Below, piece after piece: positions 47,906-56,424 of a DNA stretch of 56,424 bases (positions within the stretch are counted from its first letter, which is position 1; every line of letters starts with the position of its first letter). A program made the translations under genes and the position numbers. This DNA comes from Aliiglaciecola sp. 3_MG-2023 (GTDB taxonomy: Bacteria; Pseudomonadota; Gammaproteobacteria; Enterobacterales; Alteromonadaceae): positions 1 through 56,424 of the forward strand of contig NZ_JAUORV010000022.1 of NCBI RefSeq assembly GCF_030548205.1. The letters run 5' to 3'. The notes below the pieces were generated by a model. The model saw only the letters and a program-made list of their open reading frames with translations, ran no database searches and had not been told where the DNA came from.

Positions 47906-48871
47906 TTAATTCCGCGCCGGTCTAAAGTATTCCTCGTTCAAATAGAATTCTTTATATCGGTTTGCAGGATACCAACTAGGTATCCCCAAAAGTGGGATTG
48001 GTGGCAATTTTCCCGTGTTTGAAAGTGAATTTTTACTCAATAGATAATGATAGAGAGATAAATCTAAAATACTTAGTTGCTGGGCATAATTTTCAGAGAA
48101 AAAGCTGTCATTTACTCTTATCGCTAACCATTTTCCAGTTAATCCAATAAACGGATTCAAAAGCATTTCATAATTTGCATGGCCAAAAACAAAAGCTTTA
48201 ATTTGCGGATTGTCAATTTGGCCATCCTTGTTAGAAGCTACCTTTACATCGTGATCTAACATTGAGCAATGATTTACCCATTTATGCCTGTCTTCGATAA
48301 AAACTTTTTGCCATTGATGATTTGCGAGGTATTCACATACCTGTGAATCAGATACGGCTAGAATAATCCCACACTCATCAAATAATGTGATCTGATTCCG
48401 CCGCTGAGTGCGTGGAGTCAAACCATGAGCTTGAATATCTTCTACATGCCATTGATTTAAAAGTGTTTTAGTGTTTGGAAAACTGAGCCAAATCAGACCA
48501 TTAAATAAGTCATGCCATGAGTTTGGCCGCGTAGGAATGACTTTATTTTTAAAAATAATGGTTTCGTAATAGCCGTCGGTTTCAGACATTGAATTCTGAC
48601 ACTTAAACGACAATCCAAAATCATTCCTTGATGCCTGTCCACGTTGATGTTGATAAACGCCAGACGATGCCTGTCCACGTTGAAGAAGGTGAATGCCATT
48701 CTCTGTAGTAACCAACTTATCTTTTAAGGTATTGAGGGTATTGGCGTGCAATAAATTGTCGAATTTAGTTAGGCTGTAGCGCTGTTCAAGTTCGCTAAAA
48801 GGTGCCCTTTTTATCATGCCTGTCCACAATTCGTGGCACTCACGGGGCGATGGTTGTTTAACTGATGTCAT
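47906..48871 (-). CDS. DUF3025 protein carrying an in-frame repeat insert
   Basis: This 321-residue protein belongs to DUF3025, recognised by VIPTRPNSWHDLFNGLIWLSFPNTK and the late IPLLGIPSWYPAN. The function is unknown. Residues 65-69 and 77-81 both read RGQAS because an 18-bp sequence (GATGCCTGTCCACGTTGA on the plus strand) occurs at 48630-48647 and 48666-48683. A third GCCTGTCCAC lies at 48818 in another frame. The gene thus seems to have absorbed REP-type DNA while staying open. Confidence 0.8.
   Translation of the reverse strand: MTSVKQPSPRECHELWTGMIKRAPFSELEQRYSLTKFDNLLHANTLNTLKDKLVTTENGIHLLQRGQASSGVYQHQRGQASRNDFGLSFKCQNSMSETDGYYETIIFKNKVIPTRPNSWHDLFNGLIWLSFPNTKTLLNQWHVEDIQAHGLTPRTQRRNQITLFDECGIILAVSDSQVCEYLANHQWQKVFIEDRHKWVNHCSMLDHDVKVASNKDGQIDNPQIKAFVFGHANYEMLLNPFIGLTGKWLAIRVNDSFFSENYAQQLSILDLSLYHYLLSKNSLSNTGKLPPIPLLGIPSWYPANRYKEFYLNEEYFRPARN
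48630..48683 (-). repeat. Two identical 18-bp GTGGACAGGCATC repeats inside a gene
   Basis: The copies at 48630-48647 and 48666-48683 are identical and 36 bp apart start to start, which keeps the reading frame. Their core GTGGACAGGCA is a third flavour of the TGGACA repeats in this window. Confidence 0.8.
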
Positions 48872-48937
48872 AGGTTACTAGAGTCTTGTTGCTGGATTTC
48901 TTATACTGGACGCAAATGTAATAATAAGAGTAACAAT

Positions 48938-50572
48938 ATGCAATCAATGCGTTTTATTTTTCCAGTTGTATTTTCTATTTTAGCAATCGTTGGATGTGAA
49001 CAACTGCCAAATAGTGAAAGTCCACAAAGTAACTTTCAGCAAGTGTATGAAAGTATCAGTGAACAAGAGTTAAAGCAGCACGTCAAAACAATATCTTCAG
49101 ACGAGTTTGAAGGTAGAGGCCCGACTACCGATGGTGAGACCAAAACCCTCGAATACTTAGTCGACAACTTTAAATCCTTAGGGTTTGAGCCGGGTAATGG
49201 CAATAGTTACCTTCAGGCTGTTGAATTAATGGAAATCACCGCCGATCCCAATATGCAGTTACATATGGGGAAAAATACCTTCGAATATCAAAAAAACATG
49301 GTGGCCTCATCAAAACGCGAAACTCCCCAAGTTAACCTAAATGACTCAGAGATTGTGTTCGTTGGATATGGCGTAAATGCACCAGAATACAATTGGAATG
49401 ATTACCAGGGCTTGGATGTAAAAGGTAAGACCGTGGTTATCTTAGTCAATGATCCAGGTTTTGAGAATCCAGAGAGTGGTAAGTTCCAAGGTAAAACCAT
49501 GACCTACTACGGTCGCTGGACTTATAAATATGAAGAAGCTAGCCGTCAAGGCGCTGAAGCCGCTATTATTGTTCATGAAACAGCTCCTGCGTCTTATGGT
49601 TGGTCTGTTGTATCAAACAGTTGGAGTGGTCCCCAATACAGTCTAGTATCTAAAAATGGTAATGCTGACCGTGTTGCTGTAGAAGGTTGGATAAGTCTTG
49701 AAGCCGCCAACAAAGTATTTGCTGAAGCTGGACTCGATTTCAGTCAACAGAAAGCTAAAGCCATGCAAGGCCCCTATTCTAAAGCCTTAGGTACCAAGGC
49801 TTCTATCACCGTAAACAGTAAATTAAAAAAATCTGTTAGTAATAACGTGATCGCCACATTAAGCGGCAGTGTAGCAGCAGATGAACACATTATTTACACC
49901 GCACACTGGGACCATTTAGGTAAAGACAGCAGTTTAAAAGGTGACCAAATTTACAATGGTGCACACGATAACGCCACAGGCGTTGCAGCTAGCTTAACTA
50001 TGGCAAAAGCATTTTCAGAGCTTTCCATACGCCCCGCCCGTTCAATTACGTTCTTAATTGTTACCGCTGAAGAGCAAGGATTACTAGGCTCTAAATATTA
50101 TTCTGAGCACCCTATCATTCCCCTAGACAAAACCGTCGCCAATTTAAATATGGATGCGTTAAACGTTTTGGGCAGAACTAAAAATGTGTCAGTTGTGGGC
50201 ATGGGCAAATCAGAACTTGAGAAATACCTAGCATCTGCCGTGGCAAAACAAGGGCGCTTCCTGACTCAGGAAGACAGACCTGAGGCTGGCTCATACTACC
50301 GTTCAGATCACTTCAGCTTCGCCAAACAAGGCGTACCAGCGCTGTATGCGAAAGGCGGAAACCAACCCATAGACGAAGCCACAGCGAAGTATCGTAAGCG
50401 TGCCAATGTTGTTGTCAAAGGTTGCTATCATCAGGTTTGTGATCAATTTAGAGAAAATTGGGACTTTGGTGGCATCCAAGAAGATACTCAAATGTTATTC
50501 GATGTGGGCTATAGCATTGCCAATTCGAATGATTGGCCACAATGGAGCAAAACCAGCGAATTTCAGCGCTAA
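48938..50572 (+). CDS. M28 family peptidase, probable lipoprotein
   Basis: This 544-residue protein has a lipoprotein signal peptide ending LAIVGC (Cys20), a PA-like insert (about 130-280) and an M28 zinc aminopeptidase domain. Zinc ligands and catalytic residues are visible: TAHWDHLG, HDNATG, AEEQGLLGS, LNMDALN and SDHFSF. It probably trims peptides at the cell envelope. It is a single-gene unit, divergent from the DUF3025 gene, ended by a strong terminator. Confidence 0.92.
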   Translation: MQSMRFIFPVVFSILAIVGCEQLPNSESPQSNFQQVYESISEQELKQHVKTISSDEFEGRGPTTDGETKTLEYLVDNFKSLGFEPGNGNSYLQAVELMEITADPNMQLHMGKNTFEYQKNMVASSKRETPQVNLNDSEIVFVGYGVNAPEYNWNDYQGLDVKGKTVVILVNDPGFENPESGKFQGKTMTYYGRWTYKYEEASRQGAEAAIIVHETAPASYGWSVVSNSWSGPQYSLVSKNGNADRVAVEGWISLEAANKVFAEAGLDFSQQKAKAMQGPYSKALGTKASITVNSKLKKSVSNNVIATLSGSVAADEHIIYTAHWDHLGKDSSLKGDQIYNGAHDNATGVAASLTMAKAFSELSIRPARSITFLIVTAEEQGLLGSKYYSEHPIIPLDKTVANLNMDALNVLGRTKNVSVVGMGKSELEKYLASAVAKQGRFLTQEDRPEAGSYYRSDHFSFAKQGVPALYAKGGNQPIDEATAKYRKRANVVVKGCYHQVCDQFRENWDFGGIQEDTQMLFDVGYSIANSNDWPQWSKTSEFQR

Positions 50573-50589
50573 AAATTACACCACTGAAT

Positions 50590-50621
50590 AAAAAATGCCA
50601 GCAATTTTGCTGGCATTTTTT
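50590..50621. terminator. Bidirectional terminator after the M28 peptidase gene
   Basis: AAAAAATGCCAGCA at 50590-50603 pairs with TGCTGGCATTTTTT at 50608-50621. It serves the peptidase gene and the convergent LysR gene. Confidence 0.92.
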
Positions 50622-50639
50622 TAAAGCTTAAAACCTAGT

Positions 50640-51563
50640 TTATTTTTGACTTTCTTTGATAAAATAACTTAGCTCTTTAATGCAATGACGTAACACTGGA
50701 TTTAACCTAGTATTTTTACCATTCATAACAAAAAGTTCATGTTCGAATTCAAACATTTTACCGCCACCAACAGGCACCAAACCTAAGCCAGCGCCCTGCT
50801 CTTTGGTCATGTAGTCAGGCAGTAGCCCAACATATTCACCCGTCATAATGGCTGACATACAGCCATCGAAAGAATCCGAGAAAGTTTGAATCAATAAGCG
50901 ACTCTCATCTTGAATATAGTTAGCTGAAGATAGTCCTGAAATCCCGATGGCAGGATAATCTTCAATTTTCAAATTATCAGGCAAAGCTTCTTTATATTTA
51001 GCTAAGGGGTGTGAAGGTGCACAGTACAATCGCCCATGGCATATGTGACCTACTGGATGGAAAGTCACTGATTCTGGTTTTACCATATCATAGGTTGAAA
51101 CAACCAAGTGACACTCACCAGATAAAGCTACATGCTCCACTTCATTGTATAGACGAGTTTGAATATTCACATGAATATCATCAAACTTCTTCATAGTGCT
51201 CTTAACCGCTTTACTCACTGCTAGATGCATTGAAAGGGGTAATCCAGCCATTAACACTAAAGTGATATGCCCAGAATAATCATCATGTAGGCTTTTTAAA
51301 TTAAAAACAAAGTTATCAAAGGCATTGAAAATTCGTTTTGTTTCCTGAAAGACCACTTCACCTTCTTTGGTCATCTGGAACCCCCCACGACCGCGGTGAC
51401 ATAGAACTAAATCCAACCTTTCTTCAAGTTTTTTAATTGCAGCGCTAATATTTGGACGCTGCATTCTCAATACGGGTTCTGCAGCAGTAAACCCATTGCA
51501 TGATGCTACGGCATAAAATACGCGTAACAGTTTGATGTCTGATTCTTGTAAGCGGTTTAACAT
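50640..51563 (-). CDS. LysR-type transcriptional regulator
   Basis: This 307-residue protein has an N-terminal winged helix-turn-helix (LLRVFYAVASCNGFTAAEPVL and PNISAAIKKLEERL) and a LysR effector-binding domain. I use the ATG at 51563; a TTG at 51617 would add 18 residues before the conserved start. The regulated genes are unknown: no divergent partner lies upstream, where a 227-bp gap separates it from the uvrB end. Confidence 0.88.
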   Translation of the reverse strand: MLNRLQESDIKLLRVFYAVASCNGFTAAEPVLRMQRPNISAAIKKLEERLDLVLCHRGRGGFQMTKEGEVVFQETKRIFNAFDNFVFNLKSLHDDYSGHITLVLMAGLPLSMHLAVSKAVKSTMKKFDDIHVNIQTRLYNEVEHVALSGECHLVVSTYDMVKPESVTFHPVGHICHGRLYCAPSHPLAKYKEALPDNLKIEDYPAIGISGLSSANYIQDESRLLIQTFSDSFDGCMSAIMTGEYVGLLPDYMTKEQGAGLGLVPVGGGKMFEFEHELFVMNGKNTRLNPVLRHCIKELSYFIKESQK

Positions 51564-51790
51564 AAATACACCAAAGTAAGGTATGTAATTAAATACTCTA
51601 ATTCCTATATTAGGCAAGCCGCTAAGGTATTACAATCATTAATTACAGTTTATTCTATTGCAGTATTAGTTATTTAGAGTGCCTCACTTAACTATCAAAC
51701 CTTATCTAAACTCATACCTAAAACAGACTAATGCACGGAATTTCGGCCTGCACAGTTTCATCCAAGCGCTTAAAATTTTTTATTTAATTG

Positions 51791-53809
51791 CTAGGATAAT
51801 TTTACGCTTTGTTCCCTAAGTTGTTCTACTTCATCCCTAAGACTTGCTGCTTTCTCAAACTCTAACTCCCGCGCTGCAGTGAACATTTGCTTCTCTAACT
51901 CAGCAATTTTGGCCATTAACTCAGTCGCCGTCATTGCTTTGTATGTCTTATTGGCTTCAGCAATTTTCCGCAACTTAACCTTGCCACCTACATCAACTGA
52001 ATTCCCTTCACCAATATCCATAATATCGGTGATCGGTTTGTTTAATTGCGTAGGTTGAATACCTTCATCTAAATTATGTTGATGTTGCTTTTCTCGACGA
52101 CGTTGGGTTTCTTTCATCGCCCTTTCCATTGAGCCGGTAATACGATCTGCATAAAGTATTGCTTTACCATTCACGTTACGAGCCGCCCGTCCCATAGACT
52201 GGATCAATGATCGATCAGAACGTAAAAAGCCTTCTTTATCTGCATCTAAAATCGCCACTAAAGAGACTTCTGGCATATCTAAGCCTTCGCGCAAGAGATT
52301 AATTCCTACCAGAACATCAAACTTCCCTAATCGCAAATCGCGGATAATTTCAATACGCTCAACAGTATCAATGTCAGAATGCAGATAACGCACTCGAATA
52401 CCATGCTCATCTAAATAGTCGGTGAGATCCTCTGCCATCCGTTTTGTTAGTGTAGTGACTAACACTCTTTCGTTCTTCGCCACTCGCAAGTTTATTTCTG
52501 ACATTACATCGTCTACTTGGGTGGCAACCGGTCTCACTTCAACTTCAGGATCTAATAAACCTGTTGGCCTAACAACTTGCTCAACAATATCCTCACCTGA
52601 CTTTTCTATTTCATATTTACCAGGTGTGGCTGACACATAAATGGTTTGCGGAGATATCTGTTCAAACTCATCAAATTTTAGTGGTCGATTATCCAATGCT
52701 GACGGCAGTCTAAAACCAAACTCAACTAATGTTTCTTTACGCGAACGATCGCCTTTATACATTGCGCCTATTTGTGAAACTGTTACGTGAGATTCATCCA
52801 CGAATAACAATCCATCAGCAGGAAAGTAGTCTAATAATGTCGGCGGTGGCTCACCGGGGGCTCTGCCTGATAAATAGCGAGAATAATTTTCAATTCCAGA
52901 GCAATACCCTAACTCTTGCATCATTTCCATATCAAACTGAGTACGCTGAACTATGCGCTGTTCTTCCACCAACTTATGGACAGACTTGAGTTGGTCTCTG
53001 CGCTCTCTAAGCTCATCTTTGATATGACCAATGGCTTCTAAAATCTTTTCTCTGGGCGTCACATAATGTGTTTTCGGAAAAACCGTAGCTCGTGTAACTG
53101 TCTGCTCCACGCTCCCGGTTAGGGGATCAAATAACCTAATGGCATCAATTTCTTCGTCAAATAATTCAACTCTAATCCCCTGCTTCTCGGAGTCCGCGGG
53201 AAAAATATCGATCACATCACCGCGCACACGAAACGTGCCGCGCTCGAAAGAGACGTCATTACGACTATACTGTAACTCCGCTAAACGGCGAAGAATCGCC
53301 CTTTGATCCATCAAATCGCCTTGACGCAAATGCAGCAACATTTTCATATACGACTCAGGATCACCTAGTCCATAAATAGCCGAAACACTAGAAACGATGA
53401 TAACGTCACGGCGTTCCATCAAAGATTTAGTGGCAGACAATCGCATTTGTTCAATGTGATCATTTATAGAAGAGTCTTTTTCTATAAAAGTGTCAGTGCT
53501 TGGTACATAAGCCTCGGGCTGATAGTAGTCATAATAAGAAACAAAGTATTCAACTGCGTTATTTGGAAAAAATTCTTTCATTTCTCCATATAATTGTGCA
53601 GCAAGGGTTTTATTATGAGCAAGAATCAAGGTCGGTCTTTGCACGTGTGAAACAATATTTGCCATTGTGAAGGTTTTACCCGAGCCGGTTACTCCTAACA
53701 ATGTTTGATTTGCTAATCCGCTTTCCAATCCATCCACCAATTTTTCAATAGCTTGGGGCTGGTCACCAGCAGGTTGATAATGTGAGGATAATTCAAATGG
53801 ACGACTCAA
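51791..53809 (-). CDS. uvrB: UvrABC excinuclease subunit B
   Basis: UvrB verifies DNA lesions and, with UvrC, makes the nucleotide-excision cuts. The 672-residue protein has Walker [10 protein letters not shown], the beta-hairpin [12 protein letters not shown], helicase motifs including FVDESHV and QSMGRAARN, and a C-terminal UVR motif. I start at the TTG at 53809 ([16 protein letters not shown] follows), with AAGGA 6-7 bp upstream; this matches the Escherichia coli N-terminus, whereas a TTG at 53827 has no ribosome-binding site. No LexA box is visible in the short gap before it, so it may be read through from the MATE gene. Confidence 0.97.
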   Translation of the reverse strand: MSRPFELSSHYQPAGDQPQAIEKLVDGLESGLANQTLLGVTGSGKTFTMANIVSHVQRPTLILAHNKTLAAQLYGEMKEFFPNNAVEYFVSYYDYYQPEAYVPSTDTFIEKDSSINDHIEQMRLSATKSLMERRDVIIVSSVSAIYGLGDPESYMKMLLHLRQGDLMDQRAILRRLAELQYSRNDVSFERGTFRVRGDVIDIFPADSEKQGIRVELFDEEIDAIRLFDPLTGSVEQTVTRATVFPKTHYVTPREKILEAIGHIKDELRERRDQLKSVHKLVEEQRIVQRTQFDMEMMQELGYCSGIENYSRYLSGRAPGEPPPTLLDYFPADGLLFVDESHVTVSQIGAMYKGDRSRKETLVEFGFRLPSALDNRPLKFDEFEQISPQTIYVSATPGKYEIEKSGEDIVEQVVRPTGLLDPEVEVRPVATQVDDVMSEINLRVAKNERVLVTTLTKRMAEDLTDYLDEHGIRVRYLHSDIDTVERIEIIRDLRLGKFDVLVGINLLREGLDMPEVSLVAILDADKEGFLRSDRSLIQSMGRAARNVNGKAILYADRITGSMERAMKETQRRREKQHQHNLDEGIQPTQLNKPITDIMDIGEGNSVDVGGKVKLRKIAEANKTYKAMTATELMAKIAELEKQMFTAARELEFEKAASLRDEVEQLREQSVKLS

Positions 53810-53866
53810 TTTCTTTTCCTTACTCAAATGAAGTAAATGTACACTTAACCAAAGCGAATAAAATTC

Positions 53867-55246
53867 CTAAACTGGCTGTGTTTGAATATTGGTGCTTTTT
53901 TTAAACCAAGCATAGGCCACTATTGCGGTACAAAGGTTTGCCACTATGATGCCGAAAAACAATCCATGGATATCCAGCAACCTACTGCCTAAATAAGCCA
54001 AAGGTACAAAAAACAAAAATAACCGAACCACACTCAAAATTAATGCCGAGATCGGCTGATGCATCGCATTGAAAGAAGAATTGGTAAGTATGACAACACC
54101 TTGTAACCCATAACCTAAGGGTACGATATACAAGAATAATACGATCAGATCTGCAACTTGTTGTTCTTCTGCGAACAAAGACGCAATATAAGGTGCAACA
54201 CCACATAATATGAGGTAAACAATAAACTGGATAACCAGCACCGATTTCAGAGAAAGCGAATAACTACTCGCAACCCGTGAGAGTTTATTGGCTCCAAAAT
54301 TTTGACTAATAAACGGTGGTAAAGACATCGATAACGCTAAAACTAAAATACTCGCAATAGACTCCAAACGACTCCCTACTCCCCATGCAGCAACAGCCCC
54401 AGGTCCGTAAGCTGCTATGATTTTAGTGATAACACCACCGGCAATCGGCGTTAACATATTGGCCCCAGCAGCAGGTAAGCCAATTCGTAAAATCCCCCCG
54501 CTGGTCAGCCTAAGCTCGTTAAAAGTTAACAATCGTGGAAGCATTAATTTTCGCTTTAAGGCAAGCAAATACAATATATAGAGTAATCCGACTCCCCAAG
54601 AAATAGCCGTAGCTAAAGCTGCTCCTTGAATGCCTAACGCAGGGACGGGTCCCCAACCAAAAATTAGAATCGGATCTAAGATAACGTTAATTACCCCGCC
54701 AACAGTCATAACTATACTGGGAGTTTTCGTATCACCAGCGGCTCTTAAAACGCTATTTCCAACCATAGGAACCGCTAAAAATATAGCCGCTGCGTACCAC
54801 AACTCCATGTAATCATAAATGAAAGGAAGCAGTTCGTCGGTCGCCCCCATTGAACGAAATATCGGATCAATTGTTAAATATCCAACAAAGGCTAAAAGCC
54901 CCACCAAAATGAGAGAAAGCATAAGTGCGCCAGTAGCAAACTCTTTAGCTAAATGAGTTTCACCGGAACCCAACGAGCGCCCAATAATGGCAGAAGTACC
55001 AATGCCCAAACCAATATTTAGACTAATAATGGTAAAGGTCACCGGAAATGTGAAACTAATGGCCGCCAGTTCTTCAGTGCCGAGCATGCTCACAAAAAAT
55101 GTATCAGCTAAACCAAACGTCATTAACATTATCATTGCCAAAACCATCGGCAAGGTCATTTTTTGCAGAGTTTCGAAAATAGGGCCATTGAGCATATCAT
55201 TATTACGGCTTGTTGCTTTGGGCTCTTTCACTTTAGTTGTACTCAT
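53867..55246 (-). CDS. MATE family efflux transporter
   Basis: This 459-residue protein has 12 predicted membrane helices in two related halves, with FGLADTFFVSMLGTEELAA and NVILDPILIFGWGPVPALGIQGAALAT (in part) typical of MATE cation-coupled drug exporters. It is upstream of uvrB on the same strand (57 bp to the chosen uvrB start), so the two may share a transcript. The substrate is unknown. Confidence 0.92.
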   Translation of the reverse strand: MSTTKVKEPKATSRNNDMLNGPIFETLQKMTLPMVLAMIMLMTFGLADTFFVSMLGTEELAAISFTFPVTFTIISLNIGLGIGTSAIIGRSLGSGETHLAKEFATGALMLSLILVGLLAFVGYLTIDPIFRSMGATDELLPFIYDYMELWYAAAIFLAVPMVGNSVLRAAGDTKTPSIVMTVGGVINVILDPILIFGWGPVPALGIQGAALATAISWGVGLLYILYLLALKRKLMLPRLLTFNELRLTSGGILRIGLPAAGANMLTPIAGGVITKIIAAYGPGAVAAWGVGSRLESIASILVLALSMSLPPFISQNFGANKLSRVASSYSLSLKSVLVIQFIVYLILCGVAPYIASLFAEEQQVADLIVLFLYIVPLGYGLQGVVILTNSSFNAMHQPISALILSVVRLFLFFVPLAYLGSRLLDIHGLFFGIIVANLCTAIVAYAWFKKSTNIQTQPV

Positions 55247-55703
55247 TAAGGCTAATTGGCAATATTTATAGACATAGCAATAATTCTCACTATGCCAACG
55301 CTATTTTTTACTTAGTTTGGAATGTATTTATGCTGCGAAAACAGCCGATCAATTATATGACAGACAGATCATCGAATATATGACTATTTGAATTATTTTA
55401 AGGCTTTAGCGCGTTTTTCTACTAATAACCCTTTGCCAAATCAAAAATTATCGCCCCCTTATAAACACATCAAAGATGTTAATAAAATGTCAATTTTTCA
55501 ACATCTTACTAAACAGTTTAAAGCTATTTCACAAAAATACACACAGGACAATAGGCTTAAGGTAAGTTTATGCTCCAGCTTGGTGCAACTTTTCACTAAA
55601 AACAGATAAACTATTGATTATACTGATTAAATATTTTTTTGGAAAAAATATCAAATGCTATATTGACTTCTTTAAACAAATTAGAAATAGCTATCTCAGA
55701 TCG

Positions 55704-55738
55704 TTATACACAAACTTATCCACAGGATTAGTGGATAA
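55704..55738. promoter_or_regulatory. Cluster of three DnaA boxes
   Basis: TTATACACA at 55704-55712 and TTATCCACA at 55716-55724 match the DnaA box consensus TTATNCACA exactly, in the same direction. AGTGGATAA at 55730-55738 is an inverted box with one mismatch. A fourth weak site, TTATAAACA, lies at 55459-55467. Two exact boxes and one near-exact box within 35 bp are unlikely by chance. A GATC lies just before them at 55699. Confidence 0.75.
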
Positions 55739-55844
55739 CTGTACTCACGCCAATAAAGCCGCTATGTTACAGTAATGTGACTAAAAATTAGGTAAGTCAA
55801 CACTAACCTGAGGGGCTTTAATTTTATGTTTCAGAATTATGAAA

Positions 55845-55864
55845 CACTGTTATAAAACACAGTG
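55845..55864. promoter_or_regulatory. LexA (SOS) box
   Basis: CACTGT at 55845-55850 and ACAGTG at 55859-55864 are perfect inverted arms, giving CTGT-N8-ACAG, the core of the gammaproteobacterial LexA site. A possible -10 element, TATAAA at 55851-55856, lies inside it. The spacer is not a perfect alternating AT run, so strength is uncertain. Confidence 0.6.
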
Positions 55865-55867
55865 ATC

Positions 55868-55880
55868 AATCAAATATTTA
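55868..55880 (+). promoter_or_regulatory. IHF-binding site
   Basis: AATCAAATATTTA matches the consensus WATCAANNNNTTR at every defined position. It is about 130 bp from the DnaA box cluster and four bases from the LexA box. Confidence 0.55.
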
Positions 55881-56298
55881 TAACAAAAAGGAATAACAGA
55901 TCGTATTTATAGCCTCTAATAAAAAAAACGCTATTAGCACTTTAATTGCCGCTTTATGGATCGTTACTTGATCATTAAGCCCGCCTAAACTGTTCAAATA
56001 ACATACACACTGGTTGCGATTTTGTTACACCTTTTTTAGTGCCTTCAAAAACGTCATGTTTTAGATTAGTCCGATCTTATTTAAAGCAGAAAAAATGAGT
56101 TGCTTTAACATGGGTTCTGACTAAATTATGAACAGTGTTTAGCAACGTAAATATATCTGTTGAGCGTATTCGTTCTACTGCATTTAAATTTGAAAAAGAT
56201 AAACCAGGTCAATTATTCGATTATTAGACGTTTTTACATCAAAAATAGCTGCTTATTCAATCAATTTGAATTAAAGCCCAAAAAACTAAGATATTGTG

Positions 56299-56327
56299 TT
56301 GACAGAACGGTTGATGCTCATTAATAT
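56299..56327 (+). promoter_or_regulatory. Sigma-70 promoter of tRNA-Asn
   Basis: TTGACA at 56299-56304 and TAATAT at 56322-56327 are separated by 17 bp, followed by a GC-rich CGCCTCCG discriminator region as in stable RNA promoters. It lies just upstream of the tRNA. Confidence 0.8.
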
Positions 56328-56347
56328 TCGCCTCCGTTGAAATCAGG

Positions 56348-56424
56348 TCCCCCTTAGCTCAGTTGGTTAGAGCGACGGACTGTTAATCCGCAGGTCCCCC
56401 GTTCGAGTCGGGGAGGGGGAGCCA
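56348..56424 (+). tRNA. tRNA-Asn (anticodon GTT)
   Basis: The 77-base gene folds as a cloverleaf: acceptor TCCCCCT with AGGGGGA, D arm GCTC/GAGC, anticodon loop CTGTTAA with GTT at 56382-56384, T loop TTCGAGT, discriminator G and an encoded CCA at 56422-56424. The window ends exactly at the CCA, so further genes of a tRNA operon may follow. Confidence 0.97.

Larger units (their letters stand above)
55247..56347. other. Long gene-poor regulatory region
   Basis: This 1.1-kb AT-rich gap between the MATE gene and tRNA-Asn is the longest in the window. It holds three DnaA boxes, a consensus IHF site, a LexA box and GATC sites starting at 55347, 55367, 55699, 55864, 55899, 55959, 55970 and 56073. 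A 73-codon frame at 55388-55609 has no family features or ribosome-binding site and is probably not a gene. Confidence 0.6.

Noticed and set aside
55388-55609. Open frame of 73 codons in the 1.1 kb gap
   Set aside because: No ribosome-binding site, no recognisable domain, AT-rich composition like the rest of the gap.
55247-56347. A chromosomal origin (oriC)
   Set aside because: DnaA boxes, GATC sites and AT-richness are suggestive, but only three strong boxes are present and none of the usual origin neighbours (dnaA, dnaN, mnmG, gyrB) is near.

Overview
The window is a stretch of bacterial chromosome. Gene content and gene order point to an Alteromonadales gammaproteobacterium of the Alteromonas/Glaciecola/Paraglaciecola kind. 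Evidence includes SeqA next to pgm, LolB-IspE-Prs, the hemA-prfA-prmC-SirB2-SirB1-kdsA block, the gcvA-DUF423-rlmM block, an AST-pathway astE and AT-rich intergenic DNA. This placement is inference from protein families and synteny; no database was searched.

Layout. 1-425: a tandemly duplicated leader and 5' fragment of a REP-associated (IS200-like, Y1/HUH) transposase; a second copy begins at the left edge. 576-3761 (minus): DUF3859, isochorismatase-like hydrolase, GH13 amylase, fdhD. 4197-7868: DUF2244, then UPF0145/HIT/astE and a GGDEF-EAL protein. 8044-13010: glycogen phosphorylase, phosphoglucomutase, SeqA. 13284-17195: a MoxR/DUF58/transglutaminase operon. 17257-20212: rlmM, DUF423, alpha/beta hydrolase, gcvA. 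20446-28512: a small exported protein, kdsA, SirB1, SirB2, a DUF3369/HD-GYP response regulator, a repeat-filled gap, prmC, prfA, hemA. 28702-31232: lolB, ispE, prs. 31377-36373: a lipoprotein, an amidohydrolase, rplY, pth, ychF, a GNAT enzyme. 36534-43684: putP and a sulfate activation operon cysD-cysC-cysQ-cysN-SLC13. 43734-44933: a second, intact REP-type transposase with its own repeats. 44997-50572: natAB-like ABC exporter, YIP1 protein, DUF3025 protein, M28 peptidase. 50640-55246: LysR regulator, uvrB, MATE transporter. 55247-56347: a 1.1 kb gene-poor regulatory region. 56348-56424: tRNA-Asn.

Most of the window is housekeeping. Sulfate is imported (SLC13), activated (CysDN, CysC) and the by-product PAP is removed (CysQ). 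Amylase, GlgP and Pgm together feed alpha-glucan into glucose-6-phosphate. HemA, PrfA/PrmC, Pth, YchF, L25 and RlmM serve haem synthesis and translation.

Two things stand out. First, a family of short repeats with a (T)GGACA core occurs in at least three flavours (GACAGCCA, GACACCCA, GACAGGCA). They form arrays at 24874-25079, 25154-25230 and 43734-43785 and an in-frame insert in a DUF3025 gene. Two flavours lie directly upstream of the two transposases, suggesting matched transposase-repeat pairs. Second, the gap between the MATE-uvrB pair and tRNA-Asn holds three DnaA boxes within 35 bp, a consensus IHF site, eight GATC sites and a LexA box. This resembles a DnaA-reactivating (DARS1-like) or DnaA-titrating locus; in Escherichia coli DARS1 also lies beside uvrB.
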